From positions 18,133,524-18,197,523 of the forward strand of contig JAOWCC010001501.1 of assembly GCA_030867875.1 (NCBI GenBank): a stretch of 64,000 nt of DNA, in the 5' to 3' direction. The position numbers were made by a program, and so were the translations under genes. The DNA comes from Actinernus sp. WN-2022. Taxonomy: Eukaryota; Cnidaria; Anthozoa; Actiniaria; Actinernidae. Position 1 is the stretch's first letter; each line of letters opens with the position of its first letter. Under the pieces are notes generated by a model. The model saw only the letters and a list, made by a program, of their open reading frames with translations. It searched no databases and was not told the origin of the DNA. Below are positions 32,978 to 46,073 of this stretch, piece by piece.

Positions 32978-33821
32978 TAGGCCCTTTGCAGCTAACAAAT
33001 CACGTGGTTGTACTGGAGAGCAAAAAATATCGGACTTCATTTATTTATAGGCCTTGTACGAGTTCGGTGTTGTTATTAGCAAAACCTGTTTGTAAATGCT
33101 ATTTCCCACCTCCAATAGATCCTTTGCATGTGACGTCATCAAAATTCTAAAATCTAAACTATGAGATATATGAAGCTGTTCTTTTAATACGATTTAGATA
33201 TCGGTATTCTCAGTATTCTTCGAAAAAATTACGTCGATACGGTGATTTGTTTTTGAGTTACAGTACTTTGAATTTTGTGACAGCCCAGGTCAGCGAGTTT
33301 CCTAAATGTCAAGAAAATCCATATATTTCGGCCAATTTCAAATTTTAGACTTGATAAACCTTTAAAAGTGATATCTAAAGTGTTTTGAAGTGAATGCTAA
33401 TCATATTGATGGAGAAAACAGCTTTATTTGTAGAGTACGTTTTTGGCCGCCATCTTGGTGTACTAAAGCTGTACACCAACATGGCCGCCGCATACTAATT
33501 ACACTAAATTGTTCGAATATTATTTGGCTGACAGCTCGGTTACGAAGTACTCTATTGCTCCAAAATTTCGGTCATTTCTATATTTTTACCTGCTCTATAC
33601 ACAGCATTAAAAATATTTTACTAATTTAAGTTTTTTTCTGGAGGCAATTTCTTTTGTGACGTCAATGCAAACGATCAATCGATCTTTCTAAAACTGCGTT
33701 TTTGAAGATAGCTTGCTCTCCAGTATTCATGGCAACGCCTTTCCCATGGGGATCAAGAGCTCAATTCATTCGTTAATGAAGTATTATATCAGCACGTGAC
33801 TGTTAGCTGCAAAGGGCCTAT
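32978..33821. mobile_element. ~840-bp foldback element with GGCCCTTTGCAGCTAAC ends
   Basis: AATAGGCCCTTTGCAGCTAA and complement at the two ends, followed inside by CACGTG and CTGGAGAGC / GCTCTCCAG. A small CGCCATCTTGGTGTAC / GTACACCAACATGGC inverted pair is in the middle. No ORF of note. Confidence 0.65.
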
Positions 33822-36800
33822 TCCAAACCCGGCTTACTTTGACTACAAACAATAGATTATGCACTTCCAGCCTCGTCTGCCAATCCCGGCTCAATCCCGG
33901 TTTCTGGGAAAATACCGGCCAACCATGTGCAATTAATTATAGTGGGCGAGGGTTTCCCAAATTAAAGGTGGTTATTCTCCTGCGACGCCTGGCCTCTGCG
34001 TAATAAAAGGCCAATTCCTATCGGGTGAACGCAAACACAGCTGAGAACGAAAACAAATCACGCCCTTCGCCCTACTTTTCTACTCGGCCGTAACTAAGGA
34101 AGCCAGTTCACCAACATGACAAAGTTAATTTTTTGACGGCAAAGAACATTCACACACTCGATTACTGAAACAGGTAAATAATTGAAATTTATTTATTTTT
34201 CTATTACGTCACATTACTATATCACATCAAACACTTTTCCCAAAGCCGTATCAAACTGGCTGGCCCGCGTCACACCCTATCAAGGAATTTGAACAAGCTT
34301 ACAGTTCAAGACAGCCAGGTAAATACGACTAGGGGAAAACAGTTTGCCTCTACACCTAATTACTCATATTTTTATACTTTATCAACAAACCCTAAAATGT
34401 AACACTGTTACATTCTTTGGGCGGATTGCCAAGAAACCTTTAAAACCTTTAACAGCCATAATATTGTTCCAATTATCCAAAATACCATATTTTTCTCTGT
34501 TAATGTTTTCTTTCTTGAAAGCATCCACATTGCAGCATTCAAGATTCCAAGAATGAGAATCTAAAATCTCGCCAAAGAAACAAGCAATGTTACCACACTA
34601 CGTGAACGAAAAAGGGTGCCAAAATGAATATAACCCAATATACTTATGATTAAACTTATCTTTCCCGAGTACTGGGGTTTGTACACTGTCAATGTTAATT
34701 GTATTGCTGTTTCCAAGCACGTGTCACTGCACAGTTCCGAGTATACACTGCATTGACTTCATTAGGTAAACTGGTTGTTTTTATTCCCTATGTTGGAGCG
34801 GTCAGGTTCATCTGAATTTCTAACGGAACCTGAAACAACATAGGGACTAATTAAAGTTAGGACCCAGTTAAACCACATATCAAATACTCGTTTCGGATTC
34901 AAGAATTACCGCTGAATACGATGACAACAGTGGTCGAGATCACATAATCCTCTCCGCTCAGCCATTTTCTTATGATTATCTAATTCTCGTTTTTGACACT
35001 TCTTTATTCATCAAATCACTTTGATAGAGTATTTTTTCCCCAGATTTTCCTGCAGAACGAGTAACTCGGTTTTGCTTGGAGAACTGACGTCATCAATACA
35101 TTGCGCAATACACTTTCAAAATATTCCTACACGCTTGCATTGCGATTTCAGTTTTCAGTAGTCCAAATATCATTTGAGATCATAAGTGTTTTGTACTCGG
35201 GTATCCCTTCAAGCAATTATTGGACGAGGCTGAACAAAATGATGAATTGTCTGTGGCGAGTTACCAGTTATTTATGACGACGAAGGCAGGGGCACATAAC
35301 TGGTAGCGAGACAGAATAATTTATTCATCATATTTTGCTCAGGCTAGTCTAAAATGGTTTTATTATTCATTCATTGGGCACCAAAATGCTCGCAAATTCC
35401 TCCTCTGAACCGCTCTGAGAACCGAGCAAGTGAGAGTTCAAGTTCGATTCCGGGGTGAAAGAAATTCCGTTTCTTTCCAGGAGATGCGTCAGGGAATATG
35501 TCGAGGGGAATTTACATTAAAATGCAAGGGAATATGTGTTAAGCACTGATAATATGCAAGGGAGTATATAGAACAATGAAATGAGGGGCTATGGGATATA
35601 TTGATCTAAGTAGAACAGAGGAAACAGAACCAAAGTAACAATAACTATTGTTGTAGTTTGAACTTCTGCATCTTCTGCCTGGTATTTGTGATTATTATTC
35701 AGTTCCTAAGTATCCCGAATTTTGATTGGTTGATTCACCTGCAGATAATTGCGTGCAGATATTGTTGTGAGCACGCGCAGTGCTGTTCAACAACAAATCC
35801 CAACATGGCTTCTTGGTTTCTAGTCCTCTCCTATCCACTACAAGCTACGTTGGGTTGAAAGAATAGAGACAAAAAATAAACAATACGAAGCCTTGTGAAC
35901 AGTAATTTCATAATTTATGATGAGAGATATTGTTATTGCATAGCAAGAGAAAATAAGCATATGTCGAACTTCCGCTTGGGAGTATGGATTTATTCACTTC
36001 AAGTTCCACAATCCATACCCCCTCACTCCACAGAGTTGTAAATAATCCACCTTTCCGCTGGGATTTACGAATATTTAACATCAGAATTAAACCGATGTTG
36101 AGTAAATGTGTATGTAATCATCACACTAGCTGTAATTCTTGAATGTGAAACTGAACTATTGGAATTTAGTTTCCGTATTTTTACTGGTTCATATGTAGAC
36201 GAAATTACCCAGCATGAGTTGCTACAATCAATCTATCAAAGTCTGAAAACGAAAATGATAAAAATAGTTGTTTTGTGATTGACCTGATCAACTCGGAAAC
36301 TACATGTGCTAGTCTTATGAGAACTGAAGGAGTTCATGCAATAAGTGATCAGATACCAAATTCTCCCTAAGAAAACAAGGAACATAAAGGAGAATTTGAT
36401 CATTAGTCACTGCTGTTGCACCAACCCTTTCAATTGTTTTAACTGGTGCTGTTACACAGCCCATCAGCAATGCTCACAAAAAACCACTGTGCTAAAAATT
36501 GCCATCAGACATTAGAATCACATAAAACTTGCTGTAGTATTATTAATACTATTAATATCTTACAATCAAGCCAGGGTAATGGTTCAATGTACCAACTGGT
36601 CGCAGATGACGCTTGTACATTATTATGGAGTATAAAACTAAATCAGAGTTCTATTTCATTGTTTTCTGGAGATCACTGTTGATTAATTGGTACCTGAAAC
36701 AGAACAACAATGATTGTAGTTAACAACAATAATTTTGGAGATTAAATTATCTTCACATTCTTTAAAACAAAACTGCAAAAATAACACGCTGAGATAGAAG

Positions 36801-37436
36801 AGAAATGTTAATCTCTTGGTATGCTTTGCAAACGTTTTTGATAGAGGATGGCAAAGATTAAAGTGGATTACAAAAGATTATTTTAGAGACTTGATTTCGG
36901 TTACAGTGAACTGATTTCAAGTTGCTATGGTATTGCAGTTAAAATAGTCACAGGGTTTCATAACTAGTCGTAAAATGTAACTAACTTTTTAAATATCGAG
37001 CCCTACTATTCCACATGTACATAAATGAATAGTTCAAGAATATTTTCTTAAAGGAGAACTAAACCCTAAATCGATCCGATGACTATACAAACTTTATTTC
37101 TTTGTGGTGCACGTCTAAAAAGAGGAAATACGTTTTGAAGGTCGTTGGTCTAAGAGGTATATATTTCCAATATGCTAACGAAATGATGCCAAACCAGGAA
37201 TGTACTGTCATTATTTTCTTTCTCCTTGCAAGTGAAAAAAACTTCAGATAGACAAAATATTTGGTAAAATCACTGATACGACAAAGTACAAACTAAATAA
37301 CAGATCTTTATGACATCATTCATCTCTGCCAGCATCTTTTTGTATAATTAAAGTAATGTCTGGTTTGACATGCATTAACATAATATTGGAAATAATTTAT
37401 AAAGCTCTATGACTCATAGATGCAACACTTAAATCA
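33822..37436. other. Gene-poor intergenic sequence
   Basis: I recognise no gene. 36838-36900 is a partial copy of the 20660 foldback. 35240-35345 carries an inverted CGAGTTACCAGTTAT / ATAACTGGTAGCGAG pair (MITE-like). The rest is plain AT-rich sequence. Confidence 0.4.
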
Positions 37437-37536
37437 NNNNNNNNNNNNNNNNNNNNNNNNNNNNNNNNNNNNNNNNNNNNNNNNNNNNNNNNNNNNNNNN
37501 NNNNNNNNNNNNNNNNNNNNNNNNNNNNNNNNNNNN
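37437..37536. other. Assembly gap of 100 N
   Basis: Exactly 100 N, the usual placeholder for a gap of unknown size, so distances across it are unreliable. Confidence 0.95.
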
Positions 37537-38655
37537 CTCGGTTGGGAGCCTTTAGCTTCAAGTACGAGTGCTACTTTTCACAATCGACGAGCAAACAAAT
37601 ACTCTTGGTAGCTTGTTTTCAGTATTGGTTAGCTGTATTTGAAATATTTTGAGTGCAAATGTCGTACTCGCACCCGAGTCACAGCGAAGAAACCACAGTG
37701 GACTCCGTCGTATTTTTGGAAGCAGGACTTTCTGGACTAACGAGAGTCTCCCAGGGGTTTCGGGGGCCAAAATATCCGTTGGGAACAGGGAACAGACTAA
37801 AAATATATTGGGGAACAAGAAGGGTTAAATGAAGCAAGGGACCAACGGAACAATTTCCATTTTTCTAAATGGAATAAATAATTTTAATTGACTGTTTCCG
37901 AGAATATTGTCTCCATTACAAGTCCTGTGCATTTTAGGCGTTTTCGAGAATGGGTATGGTGACGTCATTTCCGATTGACTGGAAAGGACTGGGGAGGACT
38001 TCAGTCGCGCACGTGAGCCGTCGGCGTTCGGCGAGCAACTGGAAATATGCGCTGGTCTTTTGAAATATCTGTAAGTCATGAAAGTGATAGCCTGCGAATA
38101 CAGCCGCCTCACATCGGGTGGAAATAAGCCCCCCGAGAGAGACGACTGCGAGTTGTGTGTAAAAATTCCATACTGATGACGTAAGTTCGTCAAGAATCCG
38201 GACGAACGCGTTGATTGGTTGCTGATTTCATATATCGCGGCTGTGAATTTCAAGATGGCGGATGTTGTTGTATCACAGGTAACCCAAGCTCTGTAAGTGG
38301 CTTTATTTACTAACATTTGTATGGATTTTTTTTAGTCACTAATATTGAATAAAAAGCGACAATACTTACAGCATGTGTTTATTTGTCCATGGGATGTCTC
38401 TAGTTGCAATTTCAGCGTTTTTCGGCAAGTTTTGATCCCAGCAGTTCTGCTAACTGTATACCAAGGTTGGGGTTACCTGTGGAGCAACTGTAGAATACCC
38501 CGCCATTTGGGTCATTAATAATTCATTTTCTCAAATTTTCATACAAACCTTCTAAAAACCTAACCCTTCACCTCCTCGGAACCTGGAATAGTACTGGCTA
38601 TCCAAACAATGCCTAACCCTGAAACAATACAAACCCTAACCCTAAAACAATGGCA

Positions 38656-38889
38656 TTATTTGTCATTGCAGCCCAATGCCATGGGGTCCAATAAAATGCA
38701 AGGTTTTGAGAGGTGAAAAATTAAAGATTTTCCACTACCTGTGGGTAAACTAACATAAAATTCCTTTCCAGATATAAACCAGTACAAAGCCTCAAACTGG
38801 TTATCAGTGACAGACGATATTTTAAAGAGAGAAACTAATGAATCGACACAATCACGAAGACGTGTCCGCGATACAACAACATCCGCCAT
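38656..38889 (-). pseudogene. RecQ-like helicase N-terminal fragment
   Basis: ATG at 38889-38887 begins MADVVVSR. After a helical stretch comes DNQFEALYWFISGKEF, then Walker A LPTGSGKSLIFHL near 38720-38760. This is the Q-motif/motif I region of superfamily 2 RecQ helicases, which unwind DNA with ATP. Homology ends soon after motif I, and the last ~20 codons look like unrelated sequence. The start lies in the right arm of the TIR element at 38088-39304. Helicase motifs Ia-VI are absent, so it cannot be active. Confidence 0.75.
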
Positions 38890-38925
38890 CTTGAAATTCA
38901 CAGCCGCGATATATATATGAAATCA

Positions 38926-39151
38926 CAGGAAGCCCAATGCCGCGGGGGGTCAAGTCATTTTTACTGTACTATGGTGAACTTTGGTGAGGAATCGGTTTTT
39001 GAAAGGCTTAAAACAGCCCCAAATCATCGCAAACAGAGTCAAAAACAACAACACAAGGTCAGGGAAGTATATATCTTTAATAGTAAGACATTCTTTTAGA
39101 AAGATATGACATTTTCGAGATAGTTTACGCATAAAAGTCAGTTCGCTGTTA
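38926..39151. mobile_element. 226-bp insertion in the right TIR
   Basis: Flanked by GAAATCA (38919-38925 and 39152-39158). The left TIR runs through this point without interruption, which defines the insert. No inverted ends are seen; class unknown. Confidence 0.6.
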
Positions 39152-39313
39152 GAAATCAGCAACCAATCAACGCGTTCGTCCGGATTCTTGACGAACTTAC
39201 GTCATCAGTATGGAATTTTTACACACAACTCGCAGACGTCTCTCTCGGAGGGCTTATTTCCACCCGATGTGAGGCGGCTGTATTCGCCCGGGATTCGCAG
39301 GCTATGAAAGTGA

Positions 39314-40151
39314 TGAAGACTTGCACTATGTAAAGGTACGCACGAGAGAAGGCTTTGGGATCTTGGAACGATGTAAACAGCTAGGCATCACGATGTATCG
39401 AGTTAGCCTTAGTATGAAAGATTTCAAGGCGAGAAATGAGTGCCCAATTGCAAGGTGAGAATGAAATAGATTCTCAAGAGCAATGGGAGATGGCTGACGG
39501 TACTATTACCGAGGAACGGGAGTTAATAGGTAAGATTTATCAAGGATCATCAAGTTTTATTGTTGTCTTATGTTAAAGTAATCTAACGTCGACTGATGTA
39601 ATTTGATGTTTTGTGAAACCGGATGCCAGGAACACTGCTGAAAATATTAAAGATAGACATCCCAATAAATGATAAATAATCCCAGAAAAATTTGGTCAAC
39701 TTAATAAAGACCAGTAAAAATAGAAATTCTGGGAATTCCGAAGAGGTCGGGGTACGGGTGACGGGGTTCAAAAAAAAAAAAAACGGTTGTGTGTGTGTGT
39801 GCGTTGTTTTGTTGTGTTTGGGGGGGGGGGGAGGGGTGGGAAGGGGGAGAGGGGTGGGGGCAAAGGAAGCAAACAACAGTTGGCCTTCAGGCAATCTTCA
39901 TACATGAACATCATCTGCAGGCCATGGACTGGTCAAGTGGTTTAATGTGCTCTAACATTAACTGAACAGTGGGAATGGGAAGAAAAGGAAGCGTTTGGCA
40001 CTAATGACTGCAACAGTAACCAAAAAAGATACAACACTATAACTTTTATGTTTTCACTCAATCCCATATACTTTACATGTGAAGACTGTCTACTTCTATT
40101 GTCTCTAGATATTCCAATCTGCTGTTCTCCGTAAATAACCTACCGTCTCCG
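39314..40151. other. Intergenic with low-complexity run
   Basis: A10-12, then GT repeats and G-rich runs at 39770-39860. No supported gene. Confidence 0.4.
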
Positions 40152-40256
40152 GCCTGGGCAATTTTTTTTGGGGGGTCCCAGTTCAGATCAATGAACAACT
40201 TTACCATGAGGCCTTGCGCGCCCAATCCAAGATGGTGGACAAAGATAGCGGACTTG

Positions 40257-40323
40257 TAGCCTGAATTTCAACCGTCTCCTCTGGGAGTAACGAACCCAGA
40301 GGAGACGGCTGAAATTCAGGCTA
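40257..40323. mobile_element. 67-bp hairpin MITE with 9-bp TSD
   Basis: TAGCCTGAATTTCA...TGAAATTCAGGCTA, almost fully self-complementary, with GCGGACTTG duplicated at 40248-40256 and 40324-40332. The other arm of the host repeat (near 46490) shows the site without insertion. It shares the TAGCCTG end with the RecQ-bearing element. Confidence 0.85.
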
Positions 40324-40623
40324 GCGGACTTGGGGAAAGGAAATTGTTTTCAGGGTGGTGCGTCAACACAGTTGTCAAAATTTTACTAGCAATTCAAGAA
40401 ACCACGTGATGTTGCCATAATAAAGGGAGGAGTGTGTCAGTAAGAAATAATACGCAGTGGGTGGCTGGCAGCAACTTGTAGTTCATGTTTCATTTTCGCG
40501 GAAGATTACGAATTCGGCACCGGGCTTTTGCGTGGGATCGTGGGATTTTCAGTATTCTTTAATACTATTAAACCGGCCTGGATTTTTCTAACCGCTGGAG
40601 CCGAATAAGGGTTTGAAAATTGT

Positions 40624-40955
40624 TTCCTGAATGGTGATCATGAAAGTAAGTGCAATTCAGTACTTGCTCGTAAGCGTTTATACCTTTGAGACATTTTTGC
40701 GTAGTTTCCGGACATATATTCGCATCTCAATTTTTTGAAGAAATCAGATTATGGGCTCCCTGTGGCAGGTGAAGAAAAGAGAGGGAGTCAAAAGTAACCC
40801 AATTCACAATTATTTTCTTCGAAAATTAGAGATGCCTGCGGAGGAGGCTAGCAAGTTGATGAAAGCCCAGATGGGCTCTTGTTTCCTGAACAGTGCAATT
40901 CAGTACTTGTTCAGACATTTTTGCGTAGTTTCCGGACATCAATCGAAAAGTTGAG
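40624..40955. repeat. Repeated block, inverted copy at 43862-43980
   Basis: TGCAATTCAGTACTTG ... GACATTTTTGCGTAGTTTCC occurs twice here (near 40650-40715 and 40888-40935) and once in reverse at 43870-43940, together with GAAAGCCCAGATGGGCTC. Between them GGGCTCCCTGTGGCAGGTGA (40753) recalls 13137-13150. Confidence 0.6.
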
Positions 40956-43861
40956 AATTTTAAGTTTCCTTATTAAAAATTATAAGACCTTGTAATCTTT
41001 AATTACTTATGATTCTTTTCCTGATTGTGCAAAGCGATTATTCTCTTCAGAGGGATCAATAGGATCTTCTCAAATATGAAAGGTAATAAATACCCTAATT
41101 AAGTGCTAAAACAAAGTGAATGTTAAAAAAACAAATTTCCCTACGTAAGGAAAAAAGGAACACAGTATATTTTATAAACATTTTGTCGTAATTTCATAAG
41201 AAAACATTTTTTTAAATTTGTATATTAAATATAATTAATATAATTTTAAAAGTATAGTAACCCCCCCCCCCCCCCCCCTTAGTTCTTAGATATTTTTTTT
41301 ACTTTTCCAATACTTTATGCAGAGTTATATAAAAAAAACAAATTCATATATATGTACTATGTATACATTGTTACATATGTACCTGGTAGAGAAAGAGTAA
41401 GGGTATTTTGATTGTAATTTTGGGTGACTTTAACAATTGCACTTAATCATAACCCTACCCTACTCCTTCCTAGGTATGCTGATTTGTTTCTGTTTAACCC
41501 CTTTCCTTAGTTCAAGTCTCATATTTCTTTACTGAGTAACAATATAATTACAATAAATATAATAAAATGTACTTACTTTAATTATTAACCAACACAGACT
41601 TGAACCCATTATTTTGTGCCAGCCAACAAGAGGATGTAGTCATGACCTCATGACTTCCTTCATAAATAAGCTACCCCTTGGAGCTTTTGAACTTTTCTAG
41701 TTGTGATATTGGAATTTGAAGTACAATGTAAAAGGTAAATTAGGTGGATTAAAGAAATAAAAAACCCTAGCTGTAATACTGTAAAATTGTAATTGTCAGA
41801 AAACATATTAACTATTAAAACACAGTATTTTTCAAGTGTTAGTAGTAGGCCAATCATGCATGTATGTTGACCATTTATATATAATATTATAATATACTGA
41901 GTACACACTTACATGCATTTTAAATTTAAAAGTTGTGTTAAATAATAATATCAATTCATTGGTAATTAATCAAATTGTTGTTTTATTTCTTATTACTGCC
42001 TGTGGTATTTTACATACATTTAGCAGTTTAATTTGTTCCCTTAGCTAATTATATATATATAATTATATATAGTATGTATTTGCTCCCTTAATTAATATCA
42101 TTAACTAAATCAGGTATACCCGAGGTCTTGACATGCATGCATGTGCATTATTATTTATAGATTATATACTCTGATAACACTATTATTCATTAAAGCTTAA
42201 TTGACTAATTAATCAGAGGGTTGTGCACTAGCTGTTTATTGTAGAAAAAAACCTTTAAACACAGCCAAAAATTATTGTAAATGTGAGTGTTTCAAAAGTG
42301 AATAAAAATGCATGTACAAGCATAATTCTGAGCTAGCTTTTATATAACAATTAGTGTGCTAGTATATATATAATTTTATGTAAATGGCAGCAATTACAAA
42401 TAATTGGTATAGCCTTAATTCATACTGCTTCTAAACACTTGAATAATACTGTGTTAGGTTTTCTGATAAAACAATTGTGACAAAATTGGAACCCAAGAAT
42501 TACAGGGTTCTTTTTATTCCTTTAGACTGTATTCATAATATGTATACCTGACAGGGGGAGGGGGGCAGGGGATCCCAATTTGTTTTAACAGGCTTTAGAA
42601 GGGGGAATCTTAAAATTTATTTATGAAAGGTTGGGTGGGTTAATGTTAATTTTTTAAATGTTTGTCAAACAAAGACCTATGTATATACACTTAAAATGGT
42701 AGGTGCACAGAATGGCTAATTAATGCACTAAATAGAGCTAGCTTAAGAAATGCAGGAGAATGCACTTGCAATAATCTAAAATCTATAAACCTTCCCGGTC
42801 CCCCCCAGAACACTTTTTCTTAAGGTTGCATGCAGCTAGGAATGCCTGATGTAAGGAATTAATGATAATGTTTTATATCAATTAAAGGACAATATATTCT
42901 TGTGTAGTTTTGGAATACGTACCATATATGCAGCAACAAATACTTTTTACAGACACCAAAGTAGTGGTAGTTAATAACAGTTAATTTTAAGGTTTATTCT
43001 TAGCTTTTCTACATTAATTATAGTGTTAAACCAAGTTGCACGGCCTGAAATGACAGTTCTGTAAAATTATGCTTGTTAAATAATGCTAGTTTGCATATGG
43101 AAATGGCCTGGGGGAGGGCTAGGGGCGGCAGTGTATTAAATTTTTGAAAGGATGGAGGATGGAGGGGGGTTGCAACATTTTTTTAAATAAGTAGTTTATT
43201 CTGGGGGGAGTCATAAAAATATGACGTAATCTGAATAAATAACCTGCCCCCCTGTGGTATAGTCATAATCTATGCAGCCTTTAATTTACTTCCAATATCA
43301 CAACTGAAAAGTTCAAAAGCTCCATGGGATAGCTAATATAAAGGAATATAAAGGAAGGCATGAAATCATGTACATTCTATTGTTGGTCAGGCACAAATAA
43401 TGGGTTCAAGCCTGCATATATTGGATAATATTGTTACTGTAAAGTAGACTTCACCTCTAAGGAAAGGGGTGGAAATGAAACAAATCAGTATAACCTAGGA
43501 AACGGTAGTCTTTATAAACATATAACCTGCATAACCCTACTTTCCCTCCCCCACCCTCATAAATAATACAAAAACCATACACAAAATGTATTCATAATTC
43601 TGTAAAATTCACAAGTACCCCACCTACCATTCTTCCGAAGTCGGAATCTGCCCCTGAAGTGTGTCTTCCCTTTATAAATTGAGCTACTTGCGGTCCAGAA
43701 AATATTTATTAGCGCGCGAAAACGTCTCGCCAAGTTCGCATAAATCATAAAGTCGTGAAAGGCGAACACGAAAGAGTAATGCGTTGATCGTTGTGCCTTG
43801 CATAAGGAAATTTGTTTATTTTACATTGGCACTTAGGGGTATATATTTATTACCTTTCACA
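40956..43861. other. AT-rich region without recognised genes
   Basis: Long AT-rich stretch with TATATA runs (near 42050, 42365), a C18 run near 41262-41278 and G-rich runs near 42555 and 43160. Possible inverted scraps (GAGCTTTTGAACTTTT near 41680 versus AAAAGTTCAAAAGCTCC near 43306, and AACCCATTATTTTGTGCC near 41605 versus GCACAAATAATGGGTT near 43391) suggest an eroded large foldback of ~1.8 kb. Confidence 0.45.
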
Positions 43862-44441
43862 TTTGAGAAGACCCCCAACTTTTCGATTGATGTCCGGAAA
43901 CTACGCAAAAATGTCTGAACAAGTACTGAATTGCATTGTTCAGGAAACAAGAGCCCATCTGGGCTTTCACTCGGGCCACATGAGATTGAAGATGAAATAC
44001 ACTTTCATTTGAAATCCTCTTAGTAATAACCAAAAGGAAGAATTATTAGCTAAATTTAGCAGTCTTTAGGAGTGGCCGGTAGCGCGGTGACTTTCATTCT
44101 CTGCTCCCCTAGTATATATGTAATTTAATATTTTAGTTTTTCTCGTATGTTGACCTTTTAATTTAAACACTACTTATTCGTTTAACACACTGCATTTGAG
44201 CAGGCACATATTCATTGTTTTGAACCCGAGAATTAACCGTACTACCGTACTTCATGGTCCCTTTCTTTAGTAGTGGGTTGTCGGTCAGGTGATTGTAAAC
44301 TCTCGTCATTTAGCACAGAAAATGTATTCTGATGAATAGGGATCGGGTTGTCATGTAAGAAAGATGGCTCTTGAACAAACTGATTCGTTGCTAAAGCTTC
44401 AGTAGGTTGAGTAGTCTCGGAACACTGGAGACTTTAGTCTT

Positions 44442-45553
44442 TCATAGTCTTCTTTTTTGTATTCTTGATTGTTTTTTTAAAGTTTGAAAGTCGGATCTCA
44501 GCTTTATTATATCCGCCGCTTTCAACTCGCCATTTTCAACTTCTAGGTCAAAAATACGTGATGACAGCATCTTGATTTCGGTCTTGTATATATTATCTTG
44601 CTGCACTAATTTGTCTTCCAAATGACTGAGTTTCGTTTCTTGATTCGTGTTTTGATGTGACGAGTAAGAATTCATTACGCATATCAGTTAGGTCAGCCTC
44701 CATGTTACAAATCAAGGTCATTAAATCAGCGAGAGAGTTCTTATTGCGGGCTAACAATCCTCGTGAAGAATCTAAAGAATTCCGTCTCTTCCGGTTTGAA
44801 TTTGACTCATATGTGTATGTTGCTTTTGGAGTTTCAAGGATATGTTGATCCAAAACTACAGGCTCTTGGGGTTTTTCATTGACTTGTGAACTTGCAGGCT
44901 CTGTAACTTGTTTTGTTTTCTTAGTATAACATAAAGTGTTGAACATGTTCATGTTCTCAAGCATGTCGCGCGTGACCTCTGTTTCTTCATTCATTAAGTT
45001 CTCTACAACTCAATCTTTGCCCATGCCTTGGCACATAACTATTCCTGTTGTTAAGTAGACGTGGATGGTTATAAGTAAAATCCTTGGACAGCTTGTACCG
45101 TTTCCGCTAGGTCAATATCCTCACTGGAACGAAATAACTTGATCTCAATCCTCTATGACTGTGTCTCTGCCTCATTTAAGTGGTCGATCCAACACTAATA
45201 TGGTAAATTTCAATCTGACAGTTTTTAAGAGACTCATAATATTGGTCTTGAAGTGCCTTCACCCAAAATAAGATGTTCTCCTCGGATGTTTTAAATGCAG
45301 CACAGCGAGCCAATGGCTTATAGATTCCAATATCTATTTCTTCGAATTTTAGCTTTCCGGATCCTGGACACTTCACTGGCTTCAGGTCGTCGTACGTGTC
45401 GTTTATAAAATCACTGGCCATCTGGGTAAAAAACGCGGTCCTTCGGCTCCGACAATACGCCAGTTGAAATATCCTGAGCCTGTTGGAAGGCTTTCGCACG
45501 AGTGAAGTTAAATAAAACATTAAACTGCTTACATTTGAGAGATGGGACTCCAA
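44442..45553 (-). pseudogene. Unrecognised transposon-internal protein, broken into three frames
   Basis: Three minus-strand open stretches: 45553-45176 (125 codons), 44994-44593 (133) and 44675-44442 (77). The first contains QMASDFINDTYDDLKPVKC and a basic opening. The second is polar with an N/K/R-rich run. The third, overlapping the second in another frame, is a likely coiled coil (KLSHLEDKLVQQDNIYK with heptad-like spacing). Length and order suggest one former gene of about 350 residues, broken between 45176 and 44994 and near 44640. I do not recognise the family. Position inside a repeat suggests an accessory or transposition protein. Confidence 0.4.
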
Positions 45554-45573
45554 ATTACTGTATTAAATTAACC

Positions 45574-46073
45574 CATCCTCGTTCCCAGGGGTCTTTACGC
45601 GCCTAATCACTGAAAGATGGCGTCGAAAGTACCCCTGGTACAGGCTGGTGGGATTCGGTCACTGATTGGCTAGACATTTTGCGCGCGCCGATTGGAGAAT
45701 TTCGAATAGCGCGTGCATTTTTGATTTGAAAAATGAACTGATGATGTCGTCTTTCGCATTGCGCGTTCAAAATTCGTTGAAAACAGATAGAAATTCATCA
45801 GAACCAGGGCTCATGTCAGAACTTAACGTTTTTGCCCTTTTTAATACTCACTTCGCAACTGGGTACAAGTAGAATAATGTACGGTTGGAATTCATTGGGA
45901 TCACACTTCAACTGCTTACCGTTCTTCAGCGATGATGAATCCAAGATGGCGGATGTGCTTCAAAATATGCCCATATATTGGGCATATTTTTGGGTCACAT
46001 GACCAGCCTGTACCAGGGGTACTTTCGACGCCATCTTTGATTAGGCGCGTAAAGACCCCTGGGAACGAGGTTG
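45574..46073. mobile_element. 500-bp MITE with 9-bp TSD (CCTCGTTCCCAGG ends)
   Basis: AAATTAACC duplicated at 45565-45573 and 46074-46082. Ends CATCCTCGTTCCCAGGGG and CCCCTGGGAACGAGGTTG; arms ~70 bp including GATGGCGTCGAAAGTACCCC. Same family as the 90-bp element at 11093. Confidence 0.85.

Larger units (their letters stand above)
38088..39304. mobile_element. TIR transposon (TAGCCTG ends, 9-bp TSD) with RecQ-like start
   Basis: Ends TAGCCTGCGAATAC... and ...GATTCGCAGGCTA with the 9-bp duplication TGAAAGTGA at 38079-38087 and 39305-39313. Arms run ~190 bp: left 38088-38278; right 38873-39304, the latter split by a 226-bp insertion. Both arms contain an ATG followed by the same first codons of a RecQ-like protein, reading inward. 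The interior 38279-38500 matches the TIR of the 26371 element (AACCCAAGCTCTGTAA), so a further insertion is likely. It looks like a deletion derivative of a larger helicase-encoding transposon. Confidence 0.7.
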
